From Aquanectria penicillioides (Eukaryota > Ascomycota > Sordariomycetes > Hypocreales > Nectriaceae), in contig PYIU01000003.1 of assembly GCA_003415625.1 (NCBI GenBank), positions 5,270,001 to 5,334,000 on the forward strand: 64,000 nucleotides of DNA. The letters are read 5' to 3'. The position numbers and the translations under genes are program-made. Under the pieces are notes generated by a model. It was not told the DNA's origin, did no database searches, and saw only the letters and a program-made list of their open reading frames with translations. Shown in pieces: positions 55,366 to 64,000 of the stretch (its first letter is position 1; each line of letters begins with the position of its first letter).

Positions 55366-56017
55366 TCACTCGATGTCCTTGGGGACAGAGGGAGCGGCGC
55401 CCTTGGTGCGCTTCCACAGGCACAGGGAAGTAATGGCGGAAAAGGCGAAGAGAATGCACAGGGCAATGCTCAGGCCCCAGACAGCCTTGATCTGGAAGCA
55501 CGAGGCTTTGTCGGCGTCAACCCACTGGAAGGTGTTGGAGCTGGAGTGGTAGACGTTGTGGAAGAGCGAGTTGATAAAGTTGGCTGTGTTGCCGTCCGTG
55601 GGGAAGCTAGGGCATGACAGGTAGCTCACTGGCTTACCGACAGTGCAGGCAACAACAATGCAGGCAATGAGGAGAAGGGAATCAGCGCCGGTGGCGATGA
55701 GGAGAGGCAGCATGTAGTCCCAGTAAAGGATGTAAGTGATGGCAATGTAGAGAACGGCGATGCAGGACTGGGATACAGTGTTAGTCAAAGGGCCACTGAA
55801 AAGGAAAAAAAGAAGCTTAACTACCAAGGTAGAAAGCTGGGTCACTTACCACAACCAGTGTACCGATGAGGGCAGAGGGAGCGGCATACTCGGCCATGAC
55901 CATTTCGGAAATGAAGTTGGCAGTCAGGCCGATGACGGAAATGAGGGAGACAAACTGCATGCCTCGCATGGCAGTGAAGGTCATGCCCAGGGCGCCGAGG
56001 GCGGGAGGAGAATGCAT
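55366..56017 (-). CDS. MARVEL-domain four-helix membrane protein
   Basis: Two exons, 55850-56017 and 55366-55767, joined by an 82 bp phase-0 intron, give 189 aa. The start MHSPPALGALGMTFTAMRGMQ leads into TM1 (FVSLISVIGLTANFI). TM2 (SALIGTLVVV joined to SCIAVLYIAITYIL) is split by the intron. TM3 is LLIATGADSLLLIACIVVACTVG. A loop with paired Cys and TM4 (VWGLSIALCILFAFSAITSLCLW) complete the MARVEL fold. Fungal relatives (Nce102-like and others) organise eisosomes or membrane domains. It ends KGAAPSVPKDIE, just before a TGA after which the frame stays open. The ATG at 56017 is chosen; the frame is open further upstream without another ATG. Confidence 0.85.
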
Positions 56018-58337
56018 CTTGAACTTGTTGAAGGCGTCGGGAGTAACGATGGAAAGGCGTGGGCGCGACGAGCCGGCGGTGCGCAACGGTAAGTGCTTGG
56101 AGTAGAAGGGGAGGGAAGGGGCCGGAGAGGAAATTTTGTCAATGTTTAGGCCCGCCTAAGAGAAAGGCGAGGAGGAGGAAATATTGAATTCGATGAGAAG
56201 ACGAAGAAAGGGAGGTGGAGGAAATAACAAAGAGATGTCGTTTCGGTTTTTGTTCGTGATGCTCGTAGGCTGAAAATGACCAGAGAAATGTCTGTCGTAA
56301 GATGATGATGATGTGTGTGTATCCAACTAAATCCAGAGCCAGATAAAGAGATTGGTATCGAGAGATGTGACAAATGAAACTAGGAAATGGACAAAGGAAA
56401 GAGAAAGATAAAGGAAAATGACAAGGAAAAGGGTGAGGTTGAGAGAGAGGTCGTGTTGGAGTGTTTGCTAAAGAAGGAGAAGGGGAAAGGGAAATGAGGA
56501 CGTGACTGAAGTAGATGCTTTATACATCATCTAGGACGGCAAGAGTCATGACGAAAACGAAGAACAAAAAAGGAAAAGCAAAAAAAACAAACAAAAAGCG
56601 AAAACTGACCAAGTTGCTCTCGAACGATGCAATGCACAATAGCACCACAACGCGGCCAGATGCAACGCGACCCTACCCTACCAACCTCGAGTGTTGGGGT
56701 GTAGGAGTGTTTCCAAATCCAGCAGCCGCCGACGATCCCACATCGCGCAGTGGGCCTCCACACGCAGCGATGCAGCAGCCGCGCAGTGTTTCACCTTTCA
56801 GCGTGCTCCATGGCCATCTCGAGCGCTCATCCGCCAGCGGGGGGTCCACCGGAGGCTTGGGGGGCTCCGGGGGGGGCCCCATGCTGCATAGCGGGTGGTG
56901 TCCCACTGCCAACCGACGCTCGTGAACTGATACACAGCGGACGCCAACCTTGGGAAGACGTGTGCAAGCTTGTGCAAGGCTGTATTCGTATCCGCCTGTG
57001 TGCGCTTTGTGCTCTGCGCATGTCTAGGAGTGAGACCTGTAAGGAAGCCTGGACGAAACCCCCGTGTAAGACGAGCCGTCCAGGCGCTTGCCAAACTTCG
57101 GTAGCCAATGGGGCGCCGCCACCCATGGGCCATTTCCTGTTGCCGCACGGCGGATCCTGGATACTGCCACGCCATTGGAGCGGCGCTTTCAAGCCCGCAA
57201 ACCGTAAAAAAATAGGACCCTGTCCCAGAGCAGATCGGTACTTCGCGCATGCACCAACCGACGGACACTTGCCGGTACCATAGTTGATCGCTCTTGTGGA
57301 CGACCTCCAGCAACAGGGGTGGCGGCCTTGAGCCCGGAGGTTTTGATAGCCGCGCAGATGGACCCAGCATCATCGAAGGCGCACATCGGGCCCCATCCCG
57401 GGCCCGTGTCTCGGGGATCGTTTCCCTGGACAGGCCGTCGATTGGACGAGAGGTCTTCATGGCCGTGGTTCGGTTGAGCAATGAGGCTGGCCCAGTTGGT
57501 TTGAGGTCCGGCCGCAGGTTGGGCGAGATTGGAGGTGCGTCTCATCGTGCTTTTCTTCGCCTTGCGAGCCGCAGTGTAGGTATCAGTTCTTTGTTTAGAT
57601 CATGCTGGCCGGATTGGCGTCGTCGTATCCATCATGCATGCATTTGCTGCTTGTGCTAGCTAGCTTGCTTGCTTGAAGACGACGACAACGACGACGACGA
57701 CGAGGCTGAGGATGAACTCAACCCACCCCTGGTGCATCTGAATTTCCATCCTGCATGTTTGGGTCCGTGTGCGGTCTAGAAACAAACGCCAACCCAAGCC
57801 TCTTCTTCTTCTCGATTCTCCTTGGCTGGCCTGGCCTTCGTCCTTGGCCTTGCTTTGGCAAAGAAGACAGTTCCGGGTGCCTGTTGGAATATCAGGAATG
57901 CTATACGTGAACCTTGGATGGCCTGCTATCTTTAGCAACCCCGACCAAAACTGCCTGCAAGCGACTAGATCTTTGGAATCGATATCTCATGTTGGGCGAT
58001 ACTGCAGCCTTCCACTACAACTACGTACATGCGGAAATGTGGTTGGTCTTTACATTGGTGCTGCCAGTAACCCAACACCACCACTGAGACCGAGACCAAG
58101 ACCAAGACTGGCATGACATGTCAGTTCATTTTTTGCGCCAGACGCCTATCTAGGATCCCATCATCAAAAACAACATGCTTGCCCCATAGCTTTGTTATCC
58201 ATACATTCTTAGGGCCTTCTCCAGGACCGACCGGCCGGGATCTGCTCCTTCTTGACGCGCTTACGCTAAATCGGGCATGCTCCAGTCTTAGGTCTGGGTT
58301 GCGGCCTGCCATATCGGATGCGTCCACGTTGGCAAAC
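56018..58337. other. 2.3 kb without a recognised gene
   Basis: The MARVEL-proximal part (56090-56560) is purine-rich and is probably promoter and 5' UTR. A GAC trinucleotide run lies at about 57679-57702. A CT-rich segment (57795-57850) and repeated GACCAAGA-type units near 58090-58105 occur close to the epsin 3' end. Many overlapping frames exist but none is convincing. Confidence 0.45.
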
Positions 58338-60160
58338 TTAGCCTAGCAGATCGTCCATTGCAGAGCCGCCAGTCTTGGGAGCGGAGCTGCCGTTAGATGG
58401 CTGCCCGGAGCCGCCAGCGGGAGCTCCCCAGATACCCGCACTGCTCTTCTCCTTGGCTAGCTGGCCCATAGTGGGACCAGAAGTAGGAGTGCCAGTCTTC
58501 TTGATGCCGGCGCTGGCCTTGCCCCACAGAGCTCCGAAGGCATCACCACCGCTAGCAGCCCCAGGCTTGGCCGCAGAGCTAGTGACGGGCTTCATGTTGG
58601 CCATAGTGGTAGGGGTGTTGGATGATGAAGAGCTGGCCATTCCCGGCAGGCCGGCCACTTGTGGAGAACCAGAACCGGAGGGCTGTGCCTGGATCGTGCC
58701 AAAGTAGTTGGGACCAGCGGACTGGAAGCCCGCGGGCTTAATGGATTGGCTGGTTGGAGCAGGCGGCATGGTAAAGGCAGAGTAGTTGGCGCCAGGAGTG
58801 CCTGTTGAGCTGGGAGCGGGAGAGATGGACGACATGCTGACCATGTGGCTAATGTCGGCCTGCTGGGGAGCCGATCGTGGCTGAGGAGCAGCAAACTGGG
58901 TAGTCGAAGAGGCCGACGTTGTTACGGGGGTCATCATGGTCTGCCCGAAGGCATTGGAAGGCGCAGAGGTTTGCGTGGCAGGAGTGGCAGACTGGAAGTC
59001 ATCAAACTCATCGTCATCGTCGTTGGTAGCGGCGATAGGAGCAGCGGAACTGGCTGGCGCCAGAGGAGGAATTCCGGAGCCATTGGAGGGCACAGGTGCT
59101 GCCGAGGAAGACGATGGCACGGGGTCGTCAAAGGAGAATAAGTCGACCTCTGGCGCCTTGGGTTTGGCAGGCTCCGTCGTCTTCTTCACACCAACACGTT
59201 GCTCTGGTTGCTTGGGTGCTCGGGCTGGGGGCCTCTCACCCTCATCAAACTCGTCATACTCTTCGAATCGGTCGGCACGGTTGTTGCCAGAACCGGATTC
59301 CTGCCAGTCGTTCGTATCACCTCCAAAGCCACCGCCATCGCCGTAGACACCGCCAGAGTAACCACCGTAGTTTCCGGGTTGGCCGCCACTTTCGCTGCCG
59401 AATCCACCATATCGGCTCGAACTGCCACTGGAGAATCCGCCACCAAAAGTCGAGCCTCCTTCAACACCTGTGTACTTGTTCTTGCTTGCTCGCGCCTTCT
59501 TTCGCTCGGATCGGATACGCTCGACATCACTGAGAAGCTCGGCCAGCTCCTTGGCCCGGTTTCGGACATTGATACCCTGGTCCTTGCCATTTTGATCAAT
59601 GAAGTGGAACTGACGAAGCATCTTGAGCAGGGAGATATGGCTACGGGCATCATCGATGACGCGTTCAGAGCCATGCTTAATGAGAAACTCTAGTAGCTGG
59701 AGGGCCTTGTAGATCTGGCGCCACTCCTCGGCGGCTTTCTCTGTGAAACGGCGGTAAATCATGGGCATGATCTCGTTGAGGGTTTGACTGATTTGTCAGT
59801 CAGTGGAAGCGCGGGAACGGTTGTGATGCGCAAGCATCATGTATAGGCGGCATACTAGTTGAAGGTCCCGTTGGCAATCTCCTGCATCAGAGTCGAAGAT
59901 GCTCCCCAAGGTTCGTTGTTGGTCGCTTCCCGCACCTGGAGATTGTCAGCATGCTTGACCAGCTTCGTTGCCATTGCAGATAGGCACACGAACCTTGGAC
60001 TCCATCTCCGTGAAATTCATGACGGCTGCGCATGCTGTCAGTCTTTGGGTGCGACGGGCGAGGGCGCTCAGGGGGTACCATTTTGAGCCTTGCGGAAACC
60101 AGCCTTGATGTCATACAAGGTCAGGTTGGAGACGGTCGACTTCAAGTCGTTAAAATCCAT
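58338..60160 (-). CDS. Epsin, Ent3-type ENTH-domain clathrin adaptor
   Basis: Four exons, 60079-60160, 59994-60025, 59856-59935 and 58338-59787, give 547 aa. Residues 1 to about 135 are the ENTH domain: VSNLTLYDIKAGFRKAQN, NFTEMESKVREATNNEPWGAS, TLNEIMPMIYRRFTEKAAEEW, QLLEFLIKHGSERVIDDAR. ENTH domains bind phosphoinositides and, in Ent3-like proteins, SNAREs. The rest is disordered: a Gly/Ser/Tyr-rich segment, DDPVP and DDEFDDFQSA acidic motifs that bind AP-1/GGA ears, several Gln/Pro stretches, and a C-terminal SAMDDLLG clathrin-box-like ending. It likely acts in vesicle formation between Golgi and endosomes. The first ORF alone lacks the first 61 residues, which lie in the three small exons. 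Confidence 0.95.
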
Positions 60161-61944
60161 GGTTGCGGAGGACCCAGGGAGCTAGACACCGGAAAGGTTA
60201 TGGAGATGGAGAAAGGGGAGGGCACGCTGGCGGAAGCCTTTGATGTTGATGCTGACAACTATGGTGATATTTCAATGAGATTCAATGTTAGGTCGCTCCT
60301 TGCGCCAAGCTAATCCCGGACACCTGGACATTTCCGGCCACGGTGACGCGAGCCCAATGCCAATGTGGATCGTGACCATCACGTGACTCTCCACTTTAGA
60401 CTCAGGAGTTGAGATGTTAGCTGCAAACTCTTGCTTTGGCAAGTACGTACTCCTGGCGGGCTGGCGTCGTCTTGAGCAAGCAGCCGAAATGCATCACGCT
60501 GGGGTGTGACAGAGCAAGGAGCCCGCGCATTTTTTTTTGAAGTGGATTGATTACTTGTTCAGAACCAAATTCTTTTGGTGCGCCCCTTGGAGCAGCTTAC
60601 GGACACTTTAAGGCCTGCAGATTAGCTGAGCTCGGCATCGAGCTCTAGGCGATACGGAGTAGAGTCGATGCCTTGGGTGCTAGCTGCTAGCTGCCAGCTC
60701 AACAACCACTGTACCTGAGCTGGCTGTCTGTACCTGAGACTTCAGGCCTGAAAACCATAGCTACCCCAGCGACGTATAATGGGCGCCGACCAGCTGGCCC
60801 AAAACTTTTCTCCCTTCCCCTTGAAGACCAGTCCAAAAGTTCATCAACGACACGTGCATTGGGCCTGTAATCCCCGTGTATAATCTCATCTCTAAACCTC
60901 TTCTCCCTCTGTACTTTTACCTTGTTTTCAAGTGTGTTATTTCACGTCAAGGTACGTAACGTCTGAATTGAATCCTACCTCATCACAATTTTTACCCCGT
61001 CACACGCAACCAATCCCTGGGAGGTGGCTCGGCCGGAGAGCAGTGAAACGAGCACGCAGGCGTCCTCAGAACGAAGAAAAAAAAACTGCAATGGCGAGCG
61101 ACGGGTCCCAGTCTCGAGCTGTGTCCGTCCATCACCAATTGGCACCTCTAGAAAAGTCGCTCAGTCCAAAACTCGGACGAAGTCGGCATTGGTCCAGTCC
61201 ATGCCCATCCCCCCATCCACCCAACCCATTCATCAATTTGCCTTGGTCCAACGAATCCAACCGGGTTTACGGAGTTGCCGACCACCAGGCTTCTGCCGCC
61301 ACGAGTCCACGACCACCTCAGGGCCATGGAGACTGGATGAGAAGTGGAGGGGGGCGATGCGATGGCGAGAATCCACTGTGCAGGCCGTGTCCCCCGATCC
61401 CTCCAATGGGCATTGGTTTTCAGACAAAGCCTGCAGCACCTCAGCGGCATCGGGCCACCACCACTCGACTCTTGGGCGAAGTCAACAAGTCTGTCTGAGT
61501 GGGCGTGGCCCGGTAACCACCACCATTACCAAGCTCAATGGCGCCCCCCTGGGTCTCCCATTGAAGCTGCGGATGGGGGAGCATTGACGTGCAGAATGGG
61601 CTCGTGGCTCCGTGCTGATGACCTGCTTCTCTTGTCGGCACCCGCGGCTAGTTTGGTGCAGTTTGGGGCGACCAAGCAGCAGTGCTTTGCATTGATGGCT
61701 CTGCATCTTCGGCGAGCCGTCGTAAGCAAAAGCTCCTGAGCTCTTCGACCCCACACTGGCCACGGTGACCTCATGAAGAGCATGGCAGAGGTGGAACTCC
61801 CAGCTGCCCAAAGTACCGCCAACCTCCCCGGCTCACTTCACGTGACCTGCGTTCCGAGACTTTGCCCCACCTCAACCCCGTCCTTCGCGCCCTCATTGGC
61901 TCAACATCCCAGCGCTAACAATTTGCCCCTCCAGCTTGCTCAAA
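60161..61944. other. Divergent promoter region, epsin and cyclophilin
   Basis: 1.8 kb between divergent genes. CACGTG-type boxes occur at about 60381, 60850 and 61840. No gene seen. Overlapping GC-rich frames at 60932-61822 lack any gene features. Confidence 0.45.
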
Positions 61945-63063
61945 ATGAGACCAACCCTTCTTCGACCCCTCCTACCCCGCCATACCTCCTGCTTCTCTGT
62001 CCCGAGATCTTTCTCTCTTCCTCAACTTGTAAACTCTTCAAACACTCTCAACACAGCTCGATTCTTCTCCGCATCTACCATCATGGGTTCGCAAGTGTAA
62101 GTGTTCTTCACATAGCCCTTCCCACAGCTGATGGATTCTCCATCCAACCCCTGTATTGAGCATGTCGTACTAACTCGAGCTCTCAGTTACTTCGACATCA
62201 CCTGGGAGGGTCCTACTGAGGTCGCCGGCAAGTTCAACGGCCCCGTCAAGGGTGAGTAGTCAATCCTGCCAATTTCATCAGAATTCATCGAATTCAAGAC
62301 GAGCCTGGTGTCGTCTCCCCTATTCCCTCGAGAACAAGGCCAATGTCGTCCTCTCCATTGCTCGGTTCGCGGTATTTGTCATGTTTTGGTGCAAAACGAC
62401 CCCTCACCATGCTCCCACCTCAAACATCGCTTGTCGTGTCGAATCCTTGCTGACGCCAATGTTCCCCTCACAGAGCAGTCCGGTCGCATCACCTTCAACC
62501 TCTTCGACAATGTTGTCCCTAAGACCACCAAGAACTTCAGGGACCTCTGCACTGGTGAGCCTGGCTTCGGCTACAAGGGCTCTTCCTTCCACCGTATCAT
62601 CCCCGAGTTCATGCTCCAGGGCGGTGACTTCACCCGTGGCAACGTACGATCCCCCGATCTCTCACTGACAAAATCTGTCATATTTTGAATAAAAACTCAC
62701 GATTCCTTAGGGCACCGGTGGCAAGTCCATCTACGGCGAGAAGTTTGCTGATGAGAACTTCCAGCTGAAGCACACCAAGCCCGGTCTGCTGTCCATGGCC
62801 AACGCCGGACCCAACACGTAAGTTCTCAATATCAATTCATTCGTTTACTTGCGACAACTAATCGAATTGCTTGTAGCAACGGCTCCCAGTTCTTCATCAC
62901 CACCGTTGTCACCTCGTGGCTCGATGGCCGCCACGTCGTCTTCGGCGAGGTCGCTGACGATGTTTCCCTTAAGGTTGTCAAGGCCATCGAGGCCACCGGC
63001 TCCAACAGCGGTGCTGTCAAGTACGGCAAGAAGCCCACCATTGTTGACTCTGGTGCTCTGTAA
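61945..63063 (+). CDS. Cyclophilin A, peptidyl-prolyl isomerase with two in-frame starts
   Basis: Five exons, 61945-62096, 62187-62251, 62474-62643, 62711-62817 and 62877-63063. From the first ATG the product is 226 aa; from the second ATG (62083) it is 180 aa. The isomerase core is complete: [24 protein letters not shown] with the catalytic Arg and Phe, [35 protein letters not shown]. The first 46 residues ([17 protein letters not shown] and so on to RFFSASTI) are Arg/Ser-rich, free of acidic residues and end in RFFSA, like a cleavable mitochondrial presequence. One gene probably supplies both cytosolic and mitochondrial enzyme, as known for Neurospora crassa cyclophilin. It is also the expected cyclosporin A target. 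Confidence 0.95.
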
Positions 63064-63583
63064 GCACCTTTGCGACATGGGTCTGTATGTATTACGCAAT
63101 GGCGGTTTGGCATTTGGGAAGCAAATGACAAAAAACCTCGATGAGGACCAGCAACTGTCACTAGTGATTCAAAAGTTAGCCTGATGAGTTAGCTACCAAA
63201 TAATGTCAACCATTTCAAACCTCCGTAAATAAAGCAGTGCAGGTTCCCGTAGCATCGCTCGACATGACCTTTTCGCCTTTGATCAATTTACTACACCTTT
63301 AAGTCACTCACATACGTAGAGGTTAAAGAAGCTGCTCATACTGAGAGAGAGAACTCCAGTCATCCTGACCAAGGTATCTTGATTGAGGACCCCAAGGGTC
63401 GCGTTGATGTTTTTTTTTCTATGCCCACGCCGCTGCCATGCCTTCATGAGGAAAAAAAAAAGACCCAAAAAACTCCATTCTCCACTAGATCAAGGTGCCT
63501 CCACATATTTGATGCCACAATGCAAGGTCCAAATTTTCAATATGACTTCCACCTATTGGTGGTGGTAGGGATATCCACTGCTT
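63064..63583. other. Convergent intergenic region
   Basis: 3' flanks of cyclophilin (+) and RPC6 (-). Contains short A and T runs. No gene seen. Confidence 0.5.
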
Positions 63584-64000
63584 TCATTCGATTTCCAACC
63601 ACTTCTTGAAATACTCACAATTGCTAGGACCAACTGGTCCACCCTCTTCGCACAGCTCGAAGACCGGGCAACGGCCGCAGGGGGCTTCCGTAAAGGAGCT
63701 CATGTACGGATCTGGTCCACCTTCACGGCCGGTTGGGTCTTCACGGCCAGCCCAGCTCTCCACTGACTGTTTAGCGATTCGGGATACTCGGTATCCGACC
63801 TTGCCAGCAACCTTGACAGGCTCAACGAGATTGTCCCAAACCAAGACGTCAATGAGCTTCTTCACATCCACTTCGGAGAGAATAGTGTTATGCGTAATGC
63901 CGCTAGTAGATAGCAGTCGGGCGATGTCACGGACGGTTGGATAGCCAGTGTAACCTGCGGGAAGCGGTAGGAGAGCGTCTTTCTTTGGGGTCGCAGCTAC
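63584..64000 (-). CDS. RNA polymerase III subunit RPC6 (Rpc34), C-terminal part
   Basis: Partial: the gene enters from beyond position 64000, and 138 C-terminal codons are seen, all in one open frame with no intron. The visible part contains a winged-helix region (GYTGYPTVRDIARLLSTSGI, then VDVKKLIDVLVWDNLVEPV) and the cysteine-rich end APCGRCPVFELCEEGGPVGP with SNCEYFKKWL. The four cysteines are the iron-sulfur cluster site of RPC6/POLR3F. The subunit belongs to the Pol III initiation subcomplex and contacts TFIIIB at tRNA and 5S promoters. Confidence 0.93.
   Translation of the reverse strand, partial: VAATPKKDALLPLPAGYTGYPTVRDIARLLSTSGITHNTILSEVDVKKLIDVLVWDNLVEPVKVAGKVGYRVSRIAKQSVESWAGREDPTGREGGPDPYMSSFTEAPCGRCPVFELCEEGGPVGPSNCEYFKKWLEIE

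Noticed and set aside
56750..57481. Frames of 177-227 codons on opposite strands
   Set aside because: Mutual shadows in GC-rich non-coding DNA with homopolymeric G/C; no recognisable protein.
60932..61822. Overlapping 100-190 codon frames on both strands
   Set aside because: GC-rich promoter region between epsin and cyclophilin; no start context, domain or splice signals.

Overview
The window is nuclear DNA of a filamentous ascomycete (Pezizomycotina, most likely Sordariomycetes). Reasons: about two dozen protein genes on both strands, many with 50-110 bp introns that use GTRNGT donors and CTAAC/CTGAC branch sites; fungus-specific families (Zn2Cys6 regulator, NTR2, fungal Ctr, GSTFuA-like transferase, MARVEL protein); gene-sized intergenic gaps. 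There is no operon logic, CRISPR array, rRNA or tRNA that I could support. All splice models below were derived by hand from frame, phase and splice-site consensus.

Layout. 1-2.3 kb: no gene. 2.3-4.2 kb: an unrecognised spliced gene. 5.2-7.2 kb: arginyl-tRNA synthetase with one apparent frameshift. 8.3-8.8 kb: small Cdc25/arsenate-reductase-type rhodanese. 8.9-11.1 kb: two splicing genes, SmG and NTR2, back to back over a 218 bp shared promoter. 11.9-18.7 kb: oxidative/detoxification group (Baeyer-Villiger-type flavin monooxygenase, cytochrome P450, glutathione transferase). 18.9-20.6 kb: OTT_1508-like deaminase. 21.6-22.5 kb: C2H2 zinc-finger gene carrying one in-frame TAG. 23.2-24.5 kb: flavohemoglobin. 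24.5-33.85 kb: a 9.3 kb stretch without a supportable gene, full of simple repeats, lying upstream of flavohemoglobin. 33.9-35.8 kb: Hsp90/Hsp70 co-chaperone Sti1 with one apparent frameshift. 36.7-39.4 kb: intracellular-type GH3 beta-glucosidase with PA14. 40.6-42.1 kb: ZIP zinc transporter. 42.8-43.9 kb: membrane-anchored hemerythrin-like protein.

44.4-49.1 kb is the most unusual part. Four small genes on the + strand each encode a protein that starts Met-Gly-Cys-x-x-Ser followed by Lys/Thr-Pro, an N-myristoylation plus palmitoylation signature. The rest of each protein is dissimilar, basic or disordered. Three of the four share a single phase-2 intron. An NAD(P)-binding oxidoreductase sits in the middle. 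I know of no description of this as a gene family.

51.0-51.7 kb: Ctr copper transporter. 52.6-54.5 kb: Zn2Cys6 regulator. 54.9-56.0 kb: MARVEL protein followed, in the same frame after its TGA, by a second 139-codon ORF. 58.3-60.2 kb: epsin (Ent3-type). 61.9-63.1 kb: cyclophilin A with an in-frame upstream start adding a mitochondrial presequence. 63.6-64.0 kb: C-terminal part of RNA polymerase III subunit RPC6/Rpc34, running off the window.

Functionally the window mixes housekeeping genes (translation, splicing, chaperone, trafficking, Pol III) with metal and redox genes (ZIP, Ctr, hemerythrin, flavohemoglobin, monooxygenases, GST) and lineage-restricted genes (the MGC cluster, the deaminase, the unknown gene near 3 kb). 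Both apparent frameshifts fall at 4-base C/G runs, which suggests consensus error rather than gene decay.
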